Below are positions 1 to 7,319 of a stretch of 16,543 nt of DNA, one piece after another; position 1 is the first letter of the stretch, and each line of letters begins with the position of its first letter. The stretch spans positions 1-16,543 of the forward strand of contig NZ_CASEGO010000059.1 of the NCBI RefSeq assembly GCF_949287625.1. The letters run 5' to 3'. Under the pieces are notes generated by a model, which did not search any database, was not told the DNA's origin, and saw only the letters and a list, made by a program, of their open reading frames with translations. The DNA comes from an uncultured Brachyspira sp. GTDB lineage: Bacteria > Spirochaetota > Brachyspiria > Brachyspirales > Brachyspiraceae. Position numbers and translations under genes: made by a program.

Positions 1-47
1 TTTTTTGTGCGGCAAAAAAGTTGATAATTCTATATAATGTACATCAG

Positions 48-99
48 TTGACAAAATGAAATCGTTCCAGTATATACTGAAAATTCTTAAGTTTGTCAA
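48..99. promoter_or_regulatory. Symmetric bidirectional promoter-like repeat, copy 1
   Basis: The 52 bp read TTGACA (48-53), 17 bp, TATATA (71-76), 17 bp, TGTCAA (94-99). Each strand therefore has a consensus -35 and a near-consensus -10 at 17-bp spacing, and the palindromic -10 is shared. The rightward start would fall near 83 and the leftward one near 64. Box sequence and spacing are seen directly; promoter activity is inferred. Confidence 0.6.
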
Positions 100-316
100 C
101 AGCGAGCCGCTGCACCTTTCCGCACGATATTGTTTATTCTTATCAAATGTCAACGATACGTGCGGCTGATTACCTATTATTATACCAAAGAAGTAATTTA
201 CTATACATCTAAAACATATTTTATTGATTAATAAAATATGTTATATTATAAATAAATTATAATTACATTTATAAATAATTAAAATTTAGCAAACTATAGT
301 TGTTTATGTATATACT
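70..316 (+). repeat. Long inverted repeat, left copy
   Basis: About 247 bp that match the reverse complement of 8295-8553. Long identical runs include the stretch from 129 through CAAATGTCAACGATACG to the Ts near 190, and the block from about 192 to 225. The main difference is a GC-rich segment at about 100-122, which is a different GC-rich sequence in the right copy. A two-base length difference near 187-192 breaks any shared reading frame, so the conserved core does not look coding. Within this copy CCGCACG (120-126) and CGTGCGG (159-165) could pair, but the right copy does not preserve that pairing. Confidence 0.85.
213..242. repeat. Perfect AT-rich hairpin in the repeat core
   Basis: AACATATTTTATT (213-225) and AATAAAATATGTT (230-242) form a perfect 13-bp stem with a 4-nt loop. 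The right copy keeps it with a few mismatches. It could end or stabilise a transcript from the promoter-like unit at 48-99, but the lack of GC pairs makes it a weak terminator. Confidence 0.5.
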
Positions 317-337
317 GAAAATTTTTAAGTTTGTCAA
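286..337. promoter_or_regulatory. Symmetric bidirectional promoter-like repeat, copy 2
   Basis: Same 52-bp plan as at 48-99: TTAGCA (286-291), 17 bp, TATATA (309-314), 17 bp, TGTCAA (332-337). The left -35 is degraded, whereas the leftward-reading -35 is intact, so leftward transcription would be favoured. The right half is almost identical to that of copy 1. Confidence 0.5.
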
Positions 338-347
338 TTTTTTTATT

Positions 348-373
348 CAACTTTTTCCCGCCGCAAAAAGTTG
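348..373. repeat. Hairpin with AT stem and GC-rich loop
   Basis: CAACTTTTT (348-356) pairs with AAAAAGTTG (365-373) around the loop CCCGCCGC. The window start carries part of a similar structure (T-run, GTGCGGC, A-run, GTTG), so this is a recurring element. A rho-independent terminator is less likely, because the GC pairs sit in the loop. Confidence 0.5.
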
Positions 374-456
374 CAAAAAATGCAATTACTAGAACTTTAT
401 ATTTTAAAGATATGTATTAAATGTATGGTAATACCTAAAATTTTGGCTAAAAATGA

Positions 457-512
457 AGTCTTTTCGCCTGCCTACGGCACGCAGAGCGGGCACGACTGTG
501 TGCTTCGCAGGG
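457..512. repeat. GC-rich island
   Basis: About 56 bp of markedly GC-rich sequence (for example GGCACGCAGAGCGGGCACG) within very AT-rich surroundings. Short complementary pieces such as GCAC and GTGC, and CTGC and GCAG, allow local folding. The composition looks like an inserted intergenic element, not gene remains. Confidence 0.4.
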
Positions 513-548
513 TTAGTCCCCACAAATCTAAAATTTAAAAATTTATTT

Positions 549-579
549 TTGACAAACTATATCTGTTTAGGTATATACT
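549..579 (+). promoter_or_regulatory. Half copy of the promoter-like repeat
   Basis: TTGACA (549-554), 17 bp, TATATA (572-577) followed by CT. It matches the left half of the 52-bp unit and points rightward. The opposite -35 is absent. No plus-strand gene lies downstream before the antisense 3' end of cheA at 897. Confidence 0.5.
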
Positions 580-896
580 ATTTCTTACTTATTGAAAGAA
601 TGATTATTTTATCAGCTTTTTGTATTGGTAAATTTAGTTATTTGAGACTATAACAAACTTCATTGGATATTTTATTAACTTTATTAATTTGATATTACTA
701 GTCATAATAAAAATATATGATACATTATGAAATAATTAAAACATTTTTCAAACAAGTCTGATATTTAATTTTTTACAAATTTCAAAGCAGTATTCACACA
801 AATCTGTAACTTACATTATATTACAATTAGTATAAATCTAATTATAAAACTTTAAGAATAACAAATATTATATAATTTACTTATTATAAAACAAGC

Positions 897-3296
897 CTAT
901 TCTTTATTAGTATTTACTTCTGGTATTTCATTATTTTTCAATTTTTCTATAAAACTTCTCAAATCATTTTTGTTTGATTTTGAACCGTTATTAACTTTGC
1001 CTCTTTCTATTATTCTTTTAGTACCTAGACTTACCATAGTTTGAATATCTAAAATGAAACTTACAGTACCGTCTCCCAATACAGTAGCACCAGCCAAACC
1101 TTCGCTTTTTGTAATATTATCTTTCAATGTTTTTATAACTATATCCTGTTCGCCTATAAGATTATTAACAAGAAGTGCTACCTTTTTACCTTCTGAGGAA
1201 AGTATAACAGCATAGTATGATTTTATATTATTATATCTTGAAGGAAGCCTAAATAATTCTTTAACGCTTAATACATTTATTACATCATCTCTTACCTTAA
1301 TAACCTCTATACCTTCAAGCTCTTGAATATCCTGTACATCAATTTTTATAGTTTCTAATATACTGTTAATAGGAACTGCATAATATTCTTTTTCAGCATC
1401 AACAATAAGAGCCTGAATAATAGCTACAGTAAGAGGAATTCTTAAAAAGAATGTAGACCCCTTTCCCCATTCTGTTTCTATACCGATAGTACCATTAATT
1501 TTTTCAAGACTTTTTTTAACAACGTCCATACCAACACCGCGGCCTGATACATTTGTAATTTTGGCAGCAGTAGAAAATCCGGGTGCAAATATATATTCAA
1601 GCATCTGTCTTTCTGAAAGTTTAGCATCAGCTGATACCAAACCTTTTTTTACAGCACTCTCAAATATTTTCTGCGGTATCATTCCCTTTCCGTCATCAGA
1701 TATTTTTATGATGATTAAGTTACCCTCATGCGAAGCTCCTAAAACAACAGTACCAGTTCTAGGCTTTCCAGCTTTTTCTCTGTCTTCAGGAGATTCTATA
1801 CCATGGTCCATAGCATTTCTTACAAGGTGTACTAATGGGTCTACTAGTACCTCAATAACAGATTTGTCCAATTCTGTTTCTTCTCCGTACATTTCTAGTT
1901 TTACTTCTTTGCCCAAATCTCTTGATAAATCCCTTATAAGACGTGGAAATCTATTGAATGTCTGAGCTATAGGAAGCATTCTTATTTTCATTACTGTTTC
2001 CTGAAGTTCATTAGTTACCCTAGTAAGAAGCTGATAAGAGTTTCTAAATCTGTCTAATGTATTTTTAAACTCTTCTTCCATTTTAACGAGTTCGCTTAAT
2101 TTATTATTAAATCCGTCTATGTATGTGTTTCTAATTTCTTTAGCTTCTTTTTTCTGCAGGTGTTCTTCAAATTTTCTAAGTACCTGAACAATGCTGTCTC
2201 TGTAGTATCTTTTTACTTCGTTAATACCATTTCCTATAATTTTTTGATATGAAGTAAGATCATCATCATACTGAACATATGAACTTTTATTTGTTACAAG
2301 CTCCCCAACCTGATTCATCATAGCATCTATTCTGTCGCTTTCCACCCTTAAAAAAGAGCTTTGTCTGTCAACTTTATGATCTTTTCCGCCTTTTGCAGCA
2401 TCAGGTTTTTTAGCCGCATTTGCAGCAGCCTCTTTGGCTTTTTGAGCTTCTTCTTTCTGTTTTTTTTCCTGAAGAAATTTCTCATATTCTTCTAATATAA
2501 TATCTTCAATAGATATTTCCTTAGTAACATCAGGCAATGTAATAGCGTCTATTATTGTTTTATCTTCATTAATAGTAGCAAGTATATATGTAACATGTTC
2601 ATAAAACTCATCGCCTTCCAAAGATTCAAGCGGAGGAATACTTCCCATTATTTCTCCAACATCTTTGAGTGCAACAAATACCTGAACTCCTCCTACTGTT
2701 CTCATAGGGCTTTCAGGGTCAAAACTCACATGTACTAACTTTGTCTTTACGCCTTCTTCAACATTATCTCTTATTATACCAAGCAAATCGCTGTCATTAG
2801 GCAAAAGCTCATATTTATTGACTTTTTTTTCTGCTTTGGGTGCGGCAGGCTCTTTATTTTCAGAAGTATTAGATGATGGTGCTTCAGCAGAGGAAGACTG
2901 ACCGCCTAATTTGGCATTTTTAAAATCTTCCAGCTTTTTTATCTCTGCTTCTATATCTCCTGAATATTCTCCTTCTTCACTTGCTGTATTGATTAGATCT
3001 TTTAATACATCTATACCTTTTAAAAGAACATCTATAGTAGCATCATCTACTTCTATTTTATTATTTCTTATTAGATCTAATAAATCTTCAAATCTATGGG
3101 CGTATTTTTGTGTTTCAACAAGTTCTACAGCACCAGCACTTCCTTTTAAAGTATGAACTGCTCTGAATATTTCCTGTATGGCATCAACATTATTTCTTTC
3201 ATTATCTAAAATAAGAATATTTTGTTCCAGTCTGTCAAGCATTTCAAATGCTTCTTCAAAGAAATCCTTAAGCAGACTTTTTATATAATCATCCAT
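897..3296 (-). CDS. cheA: Chemotaxis histidine kinase CheA
   Basis: CheA autophosphorylates on a histidine and passes the phosphate to CheY and CheB, coupling chemoreceptors to the flagellar motor. In the 799 residues, P1 (about 1-110) carries the H-box at 48-55, with His48 the phospho-acceptor. A P2-like CheY-binding region lies at about 185-265. A Lys/Glu/Ala-rich linker runs to about 310. P3 dimerisation starts near 315. The P4 ATPase has the N box (Asn494, His498), G1 (DDGKG, 534-538), an F box (569-576) and G2 (GRGVG, 585-589). P5, the CheW-like domain, covers about 625-760, followed by a charged tail. The P3 segment spans about 130 residues, roughly twice that of Thermotoga CheA. The gene is alone on its strand. 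The ribosome site is weak (ACGGGG before the ATG), and a flagellar-type promoter candidate sits at 3334-3359. Confidence 0.97.
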   Translation of the reverse strand: MDDYIKSLLKDFFEEAFEMLDRLEQNILILDNERNNVDAIQEIFRAVHTLKGSAGAVELVETQKYAHRFEDLLDLIRNNKIEVDDATIDVLLKGIDVLKDLINTASEEGEYSGDIEAEIKKLEDFKNAKLGGQSSSAEAPSSNTSENKEPAAPKAEKKVNKYELLPNDSDLLGIIRDNVEEGVKTKLVHVSFDPESPMRTVGGVQVFVALKDVGEIMGSIPPLESLEGDEFYEHVTYILATINEDKTIIDAITLPDVTKEISIEDIILEEYEKFLQEKKQKEEAQKAKEAAANAAKKPDAAKGGKDHKVDRQSSFLRVESDRIDAMMNQVGELVTNKSSYVQYDDDLTSYQKIIGNGINEVKRYYRDSIVQVLRKFEEHLQKKEAKEIRNTYIDGFNNKLSELVKMEEEFKNTLDRFRNSYQLLTRVTNELQETVMKIRMLPIAQTFNRFPRLIRDLSRDLGKEVKLEMYGEETELDKSVIEVLVDPLVHLVRNAMDHGIESPEDREKAGKPRTGTVVLGASHEGNLIIIKISDDGKGMIPQKIFESAVKKGLVSADAKLSERQMLEYIFAPGFSTAAKITNVSGRGVGMDVVKKSLEKINGTIGIETEWGKGSTFFLRIPLTVAIIQALIVDAEKEYYAVPINSILETIKIDVQDIQELEGIEVIKVRDDVINVLSVKELFRLPSRYNNIKSYYAVILSSEGKKVALLVNNLIGEQDIVIKTLKDNITKSEGLAGATVLGDGTVSFILDIQTMVSLGTKRIIERGKVNNGSKSNKNDLRSFIEKLKNNEIPEVNTNKE

Positions 3297-3333
3297 TTAC
3301 ACGCCCCGTAAAAATTGAAAATCTTACTATATA

Positions 3334-3359
3334 TTATCGGAAAAACATAAAAATGTCTA
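3334..3359 (-). promoter_or_regulatory. Sigma28-like promoter candidate for cheA
   Basis: On the minus strand TAGA (3359-3356), 14 bp, then TCCGATAA (3341-3334). The bacterial flagellar sigma28 consensus is TAAA, about 15 bp, GCCGATAA, so the -10 matches 7 of 8 positions and the -35 matches 3 of 4. Transcription would start about 30 bases before the cheA ATG. The match is by eye and unverified. Confidence 0.45.
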
Positions 3360-3503
3360 TAGTAAATAATATTTTGCTTGAAAATATAATAATTTATTAT
3401 ATGATAAAAACTATGAAATGTCTATATTTTTATTAAAAATGTAAGAAATGAAAACAATAAATATTAATGAATATAATGTTTTTATTTACGGATATTATTA
3501 TAC

Positions 3504-4022
3504 ATGATATATTTTACCTCAGATACGCATTTTTTTTATATGCATAGTGAAAGAAAAAAAGTTTTTGATGATTATAATTCTATGCATAATATTTTGATAG
3601 ATAATTGGAATAAAAAAGTATCGGATAAAGATGATATATACATTGTAGGTGATTTTTCAAATGAAAAAGGATATATGAAAACTTCAAATATTTTAAAAAT
3701 ACTCAATGGAAATAAATATTTGATAAAAGGAAATAATGATAAGTTTATAGATAATGATAAGTTTAATAAAAAATTATTTTTATTTATTAAAGATTATCAT
3801 GTATTAAATATAGAAGAATATAATAAAAAAATTAAAAATATTGTTTTATTTCATTATCCAATATTAGAATGGGAAGGATATTATAATAATACTATTCTAA
3901 TACATGGACATTGGCATAATGATAAAAAATATCATAAGAGAGCATTCAATGCTTCATGTGATATTCATAATTACAGCCCAATATCCATAGATGAAATATT
4001 AAAAATGGTGGTGCATGAATAG
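3504..4022 (+). CDS. Small calcineurin-like metallophosphoesterase
   Basis: A 172-residue single-domain protein with the ordered metal-binding motifs of the superfamily: DTH (Asp7, His9), GD (49-50), GNND (76-79), FHYP (His117) and GHWH (135-138). It ends in an NASCDIHNYSPISIDEI block typical of small bacterial members close to COG4186. These enzymes hydrolyse phosphoesters using two metal ions; the substrate here is unknown. The usual GNHD motif reads GNND: the histidine that normally helps stabilise the transition state is Asn78. No signal peptide is visible, so it is probably cytoplasmic. Only a weak GGA precedes the ATG. Its end overlaps the next gene by 8 bases, which suggests translational coupling. 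Confidence 0.85.
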   Translation: MIYFTSDTHFFYMHSERKKVFDDYNSMHNILIDNWNKKVSDKDDIYIVGDFSNEKGYMKTSNILKILNGNKYLIKGNNDKFIDNDKFNKKLFLFIKDYHVLNIEEYNKKIKNIVLFHYPILEWEGYYNNTILIHGHWHNDKKYHKRAFNASCDIHNYSPISIDEILKMVVHE

Positions 4023-5178
4023 TTATAAAGATATGCTGTTAAACAGACTTCATAAAACTATAACAGAGAAAAATTTAATAGAAAAAGATTCTATTAGATT
4101 ATTAAGCTATGATATTACTATTGAGCCTGAAATAGTTCAGATAGAAAAGAAAAACAGTATATTATGCACTATATATTTTTATGTAAAAGCCCCTCTTTTT
4201 GATAATGTATTTTTTGAATCTTCTTCTAGTATAGCATTTGATGAATATAGGGCTATAGTACTTTCTTCAGATAATTTTGTATATTGTGCTTTGCAGGGTA
4301 TACTCGACTTTTTGTCTGGTATTCATCATCATGAAATAGAGACTTATATACTTGACAATAAAAAGATTTTTACAGTATGCGAAAGTCCTATGATAGGGCT
4401 TGGAAATATAGAAAATAAAGAAGACTGTTATCATGAATATGTAGGTTTTGATGAAGATAATGGATATTCTAGTTTTTTATGGAATGCCATAAAAAAAGAA
4501 GTACCTTTTATACTTTCTAATAATAGAGTGAGTTTTATAAAGACTTACGGAGCAAAAATGCCGGATGGAGAAATTATGACAGAATGCTCCATTAATAATA
4601 TTAATAATAAAGTATTAGAAAACTGCGTGCAAAATGAGATTATTAAATGGGATAATGACGGAGAGTTTTTTTCTATAAAGCAGTTTTTTTTCATACTTCA
4701 GTCTGATACTACATATGTTAAATATCCTTACAGCAGAGAAGAAATAGAATATTTTGTTATAGAGTATGTTCTCGAGTTTGAAAAGTTTGAAGGAGACTAT
4801 GAGAAGTTTATTGACAGCATAACTAATATTATAGCTGATAAAAATATAAGAGAGGAGATAATTAATTTTATACCAGAGATATGTGCTCAGAATGCTTTTA
4901 GAGAAGTTGTTTTTAATGATATTGCTCAGGTTAATATAGGAAAAAAATCTTACAAAATATTAAAAACTCAATTTACAAGCTATAAGTATATAGAAGATGC
5001 TTTGATAGATGGATTTTCTAATAATATTTTTAATAAGGATACATTTAATGATTTGGTTCATATAAGTAATTCATACAACATAATCTATGAGACTATTCAA
5101 AATAACCCTAATATAGCAATGAAAGATATATTTGTAACATGCACTTTTAGTTTTACAGAGATGTATCAGTTTATATAA
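4015..5178 (+). CDS. Uncharacterised protein, possibly DUF6348-like
   Basis: A 387-residue protein I do not recognise with certainty. It has no signal peptide or membrane segment and is acidic and probably cytoplasmic. The first half mixes strands and helices and contains KAPLFDNVFFES (58-69), an ALQGILDFLSG helix (about 92-102) and TYGAKMPDGEIMTECSIN (about 183-200). This pattern faintly resembles the DUF6348 family, but that is only an impression. The C-terminal third is helical and rich in Asn, Ile and Lys. The start lies inside the end of the metallophosphoesterase gene (ATGAATAG overlap), so the two are likely co-expressed. The stop lies 3 bases from that of the convergent gene, with no visible terminator between them. 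Confidence 0.7.
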   Translation: MNSYKDMLLNRLHKTITEKNLIEKDSIRLLSYDITIEPEIVQIEKKNSILCTIYFYVKAPLFDNVFFESSSSIAFDEYRAIVLSSDNFVYCALQGILDFLSGIHHHEIETYILDNKKIFTVCESPMIGLGNIENKEDCYHEYVGFDEDNGYSSFLWNAIKKEVPFILSNNRVSFIKTYGAKMPDGEIMTECSINNINNKVLENCVQNEIIKWDNDGEFFSIKQFFFILQSDTTYVKYPYSREEIEYFVIEYVLEFEKFEGDYEKFIDSITNIIADKNIREEIINFIPEICAQNAFREVVFNDIAQVNIGKKSYKILKTQFTSYKYIEDALIDGFSNNIFNKDTFNDLVHISNSYNIIYETIQNNPNIAMKDIFVTCTFSFTEMYQFI

Positions 5179-5181
5179 AAA

Positions 5182-7185
5182 TTAAAATATATTATCAATA
5201 TTGTTTTTTATAGAATTATTAATTTCATTTATAGAGTCAAAGCAGTTTTCAAGTCTGTAGAAGATATAAGAATTATTTTTTATAATTTCTCTATTTTTTT
5301 GTTCATTATTATTAAACTCTATTATCTCATTTTTAAATAGTTTAGCACTGTTTTCTAATATACCTGCAATATATTCTGTAAATATCAGCATATTCTGTTT
5401 ATCTTCAGGTCTGTTGTATTTTTTTATTAAAAATATTATTTGTTCGGCTTCTACTATAAATTTTCTGTTGCTTTCTATAAGAGAATCAGTTATAGGTGTT
5501 CCTTTGTATCTGGTTTGATTTTTTTCGTGCATAATAATATTGTTTTTAATCATATATGCTTTTAGCAGACATTCATATAAATACTGAGAAGTTTCTTCAT
5601 TGTTTATAGCTTTTTTAATCTGATTAAGTATTATAGTATCCATTTCTATAAGTTCGCTTATTTTATCTACCATTCCTTTATGACTTTCAGTTTTTATAAT
5701 AAAATTATCGAATATCCATACTATCAGCACTGCTATTATTATAAATCCGGCTCTTGATGATGCGGATATTAATTTTGGCATGTATGGAAAAGGTGATATT
5801 AATGCTGATATTGTTCCGTAAATCTTTTTTAAAAATCCGTTTATTGAGGCAAATGATAATACAAAGCATATACCAATAGAAGGAATAATCATTTCATATG
5901 GTACATATTTAAAAACTGCAGCAAATATAAATACTCCTATAAAATTTCCTAGTATATTTATTTTAAGATTGAGCTTTTGTTCTTCATAAAATGGATATAT
6001 CATAATGTATGATAATATAGGAAGCCAATAACCCCTTACTGCTATCTCATCTGGAAGAAAATATCTTATAGTAAAAGATATGCACATTACTATACCCATT
6101 TTTAAAGAAAATCTGAAATGGGACTTATTAATATTAAATTCTTTTTTTAATCTTATAAATTTTAAATTAAGCAGTTTTTCTATTTCCAAATCGTCTTTAT
6201 TGTTTTGAAACATATTCGACAATATATCTTTTAATTTTTTTATAGCATATATCCATTCATAATTACTCTTTTCATCACTTAAGAAATAATTATCATTAAA
6301 ATACTGCATATAATTCATTACACCGTTATATTCTTTCTCATGTTTTGATATATCATGCCTTAATAAATTCGCTATTTTTTCAAGTATATTATATAAATGT
6401 TTAAAATATTCACAGTCATCATCAGTAAGTTTATCAATATCCTGATATTCTTTTTGTATAAGCTGATTTATGTCTTCAAGAAATAAAACCATTTCAAAGT
6501 GATTAATATTTCTGTTATTCATAATGCCATGTCTTTTTAATGAATCTACATATATAGCAGAAGTATATTCATTTACTATAGAAAATATTTCATCTTTTCT
6601 ATTTAAATAGCAGGTTTTATTGTATAATAGCATTAATTTTTTGTTTATTAATTTAATACTTCTGTAGGCTAAGCTGTTGGAAACTTTATGTCTTGTAATA
6701 AACTTATTAATAACCAAAAATATAAATACTATAAGAAGAGAAGTTAATATAGCTTCCATTCTTAAGTGTATATTTGATATTGGTATATTGTATGCCTGAA
6801 AGATTACATAAGCAAAGCCGTATATAAAATAGTTTCTAGGTACAAAGTCATCTGAAAGCAAAAATACTATTAAAAAAGGTACTATAAAATTAAGTGATAT
6901 AACTAATATAATATTCTGCTCTGCTATAGTGGCAAGAAGTCCTAGAAGAAGCACTCTGAAAGCTACAGCAGGAAAAGACCATACCGTAAAACTATTTCTC
7001 ATAAAGGCACATATAAAAATGGAAACTATACCTATAGTAGAGTTTTCTCTGCCGTATAAGTTAGTTGATATTACAAGTATGAATATTCCAACTAATACGC
7101 TTGGTACAAAGTCTGCAGCTCTTTTTAGAAAAGCTATGAATATTTCTTTTTGTTTTTGATAAAAGTTTTTATTTGTAAAAAACAT
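5182..7185 (-). CDS. FUSC/YccS-like integral membrane protein
   Basis: A 667-residue membrane protein with two hydrophobic bundles and two soluble helical parts. The first bundle lies at about 24-162, followed by a charged helical region (about 165-350). A second bundle runs from about 357 to 498, then a helical tail to 667. This duplicated arrangement, and the second bundle in particular, fits the fusaric-acid-resistance-type (FUSC_2, YccS, aromatic-acid exporter) superfamily. Those proteins are thought to move aromatic or organic anions across the inner membrane; the substrate cannot be told here. The ATG is chosen as the first in frame before the hydrophobic stretch, but no Shine-Dalgarno sequence is visible upstream. 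The gene is divergent from the GNAT-like gene and convergent with the preceding one. Confidence 0.75.
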   Translation of the reverse strand: MFFTNKNFYQKQKEIFIAFLKRAADFVPSVLVGIFILVISTNLYGRENSTIGIVSIFICAFMRNSFTVWSFPAVAFRVLLLGLLATIAEQNIILVISLNFIVPFLIVFLLSDDFVPRNYFIYGFAYVIFQAYNIPISNIHLRMEAILTSLLIVFIFLVINKFITRHKVSNSLAYRSIKLINKKLMLLYNKTCYLNRKDEIFSIVNEYTSAIYVDSLKRHGIMNNRNINHFEMVLFLEDINQLIQKEYQDIDKLTDDDCEYFKHLYNILEKIANLLRHDISKHEKEYNGVMNYMQYFNDNYFLSDEKSNYEWIYAIKKLKDILSNMFQNNKDDLEIEKLLNLKFIRLKKEFNINKSHFRFSLKMGIVMCISFTIRYFLPDEIAVRGYWLPILSYIMIYPFYEEQKLNLKINILGNFIGVFIFAAVFKYVPYEMIIPSIGICFVLSFASINGFLKKIYGTISALISPFPYMPKLISASSRAGFIIIAVLIVWIFDNFIIKTESHKGMVDKISELIEMDTIILNQIKKAINNEETSQYLYECLLKAYMIKNNIIMHEKNQTRYKGTPITDSLIESNRKFIVEAEQIIFLIKKYNRPEDKQNMLIFTEYIAGILENSAKLFKNEIIEFNNNEQKNREIIKNNSYIFYRLENCFDSINEINNSIKNNIDNIF

Positions 7186-7319
7186 TGAATTTATTTTAAT
7201 TTTTTATTATATTATATAAAAGACTATATTATAAATAGAAAAATAGTCAATAAAAAATTATTAATTTCTTAATTATTGCCGATAGTAAAAATAATATATT
7301 TTAGTGCTGGGAGTTAATT

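Larger units (their letters stand above)
1..896. other. Gene-free repeat-rich region
   Basis: No credible gene lies here. The stretch holds two full and one half copy of a symmetric promoter-like repeat, the left arm of a long inverted repeat, two AT-stem hairpins with GC-rich loops, and a GC-rich island at about 457-512. The first 24 bases (a T-run, GTGCGGC, an A-run, then GTTG) look like the 3' part of a hairpin of the same kind as the one at 348-373, cut by the window edge. From about 660 to 896 the sequence is plain AT-rich DNA, and I see no strong terminator for cheA there. A fragment at 751-762 (CAAACAAGTCT) resembles one at 8680-8690. Confidence 0.7.

Noticed and set aside
48..337. CRISPR-like array
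   Set aside because: The repeats are few, unevenly spaced and in both orientations. Their variable N17 parts are inside the repeat unit, not spacers of constant length, and no cas gene is present.
453..653. A 66-codon plus-strand open frame
   Set aside because: It runs through the GC-rich island and a promoter-like repeat half unit. It has no ribosome site, and its protein sequence changes character with the underlying repeats. It is a chance frame.
1561..1965. A 134-codon plus-strand frame, and similar frames opposite cheA, the FUSC-like gene, mglA and the mglB genes
   Set aside because: They are antisense to well-supported genes with recognised domains, and their translations show no domain and no start signals. 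They are composition shadows.
3374..3402. Sigma70 promoter (TTGCTT, 17 bp, TTATAT) for the phosphoesterase gene
   Set aside because: Both boxes are poor and the surrounding AT-rich DNA gives many equally good matches, so no promoter is called.
7276..7302. Promoter for the GNAT-like gene (TTGCCG, 15 bp, TATTTT), or a GCCGATAG sigma28-like -10
   Set aside because: The sigma70 version has poor boxes and short spacing. The sigma28-like core has no TAAA at the right distance upstream.
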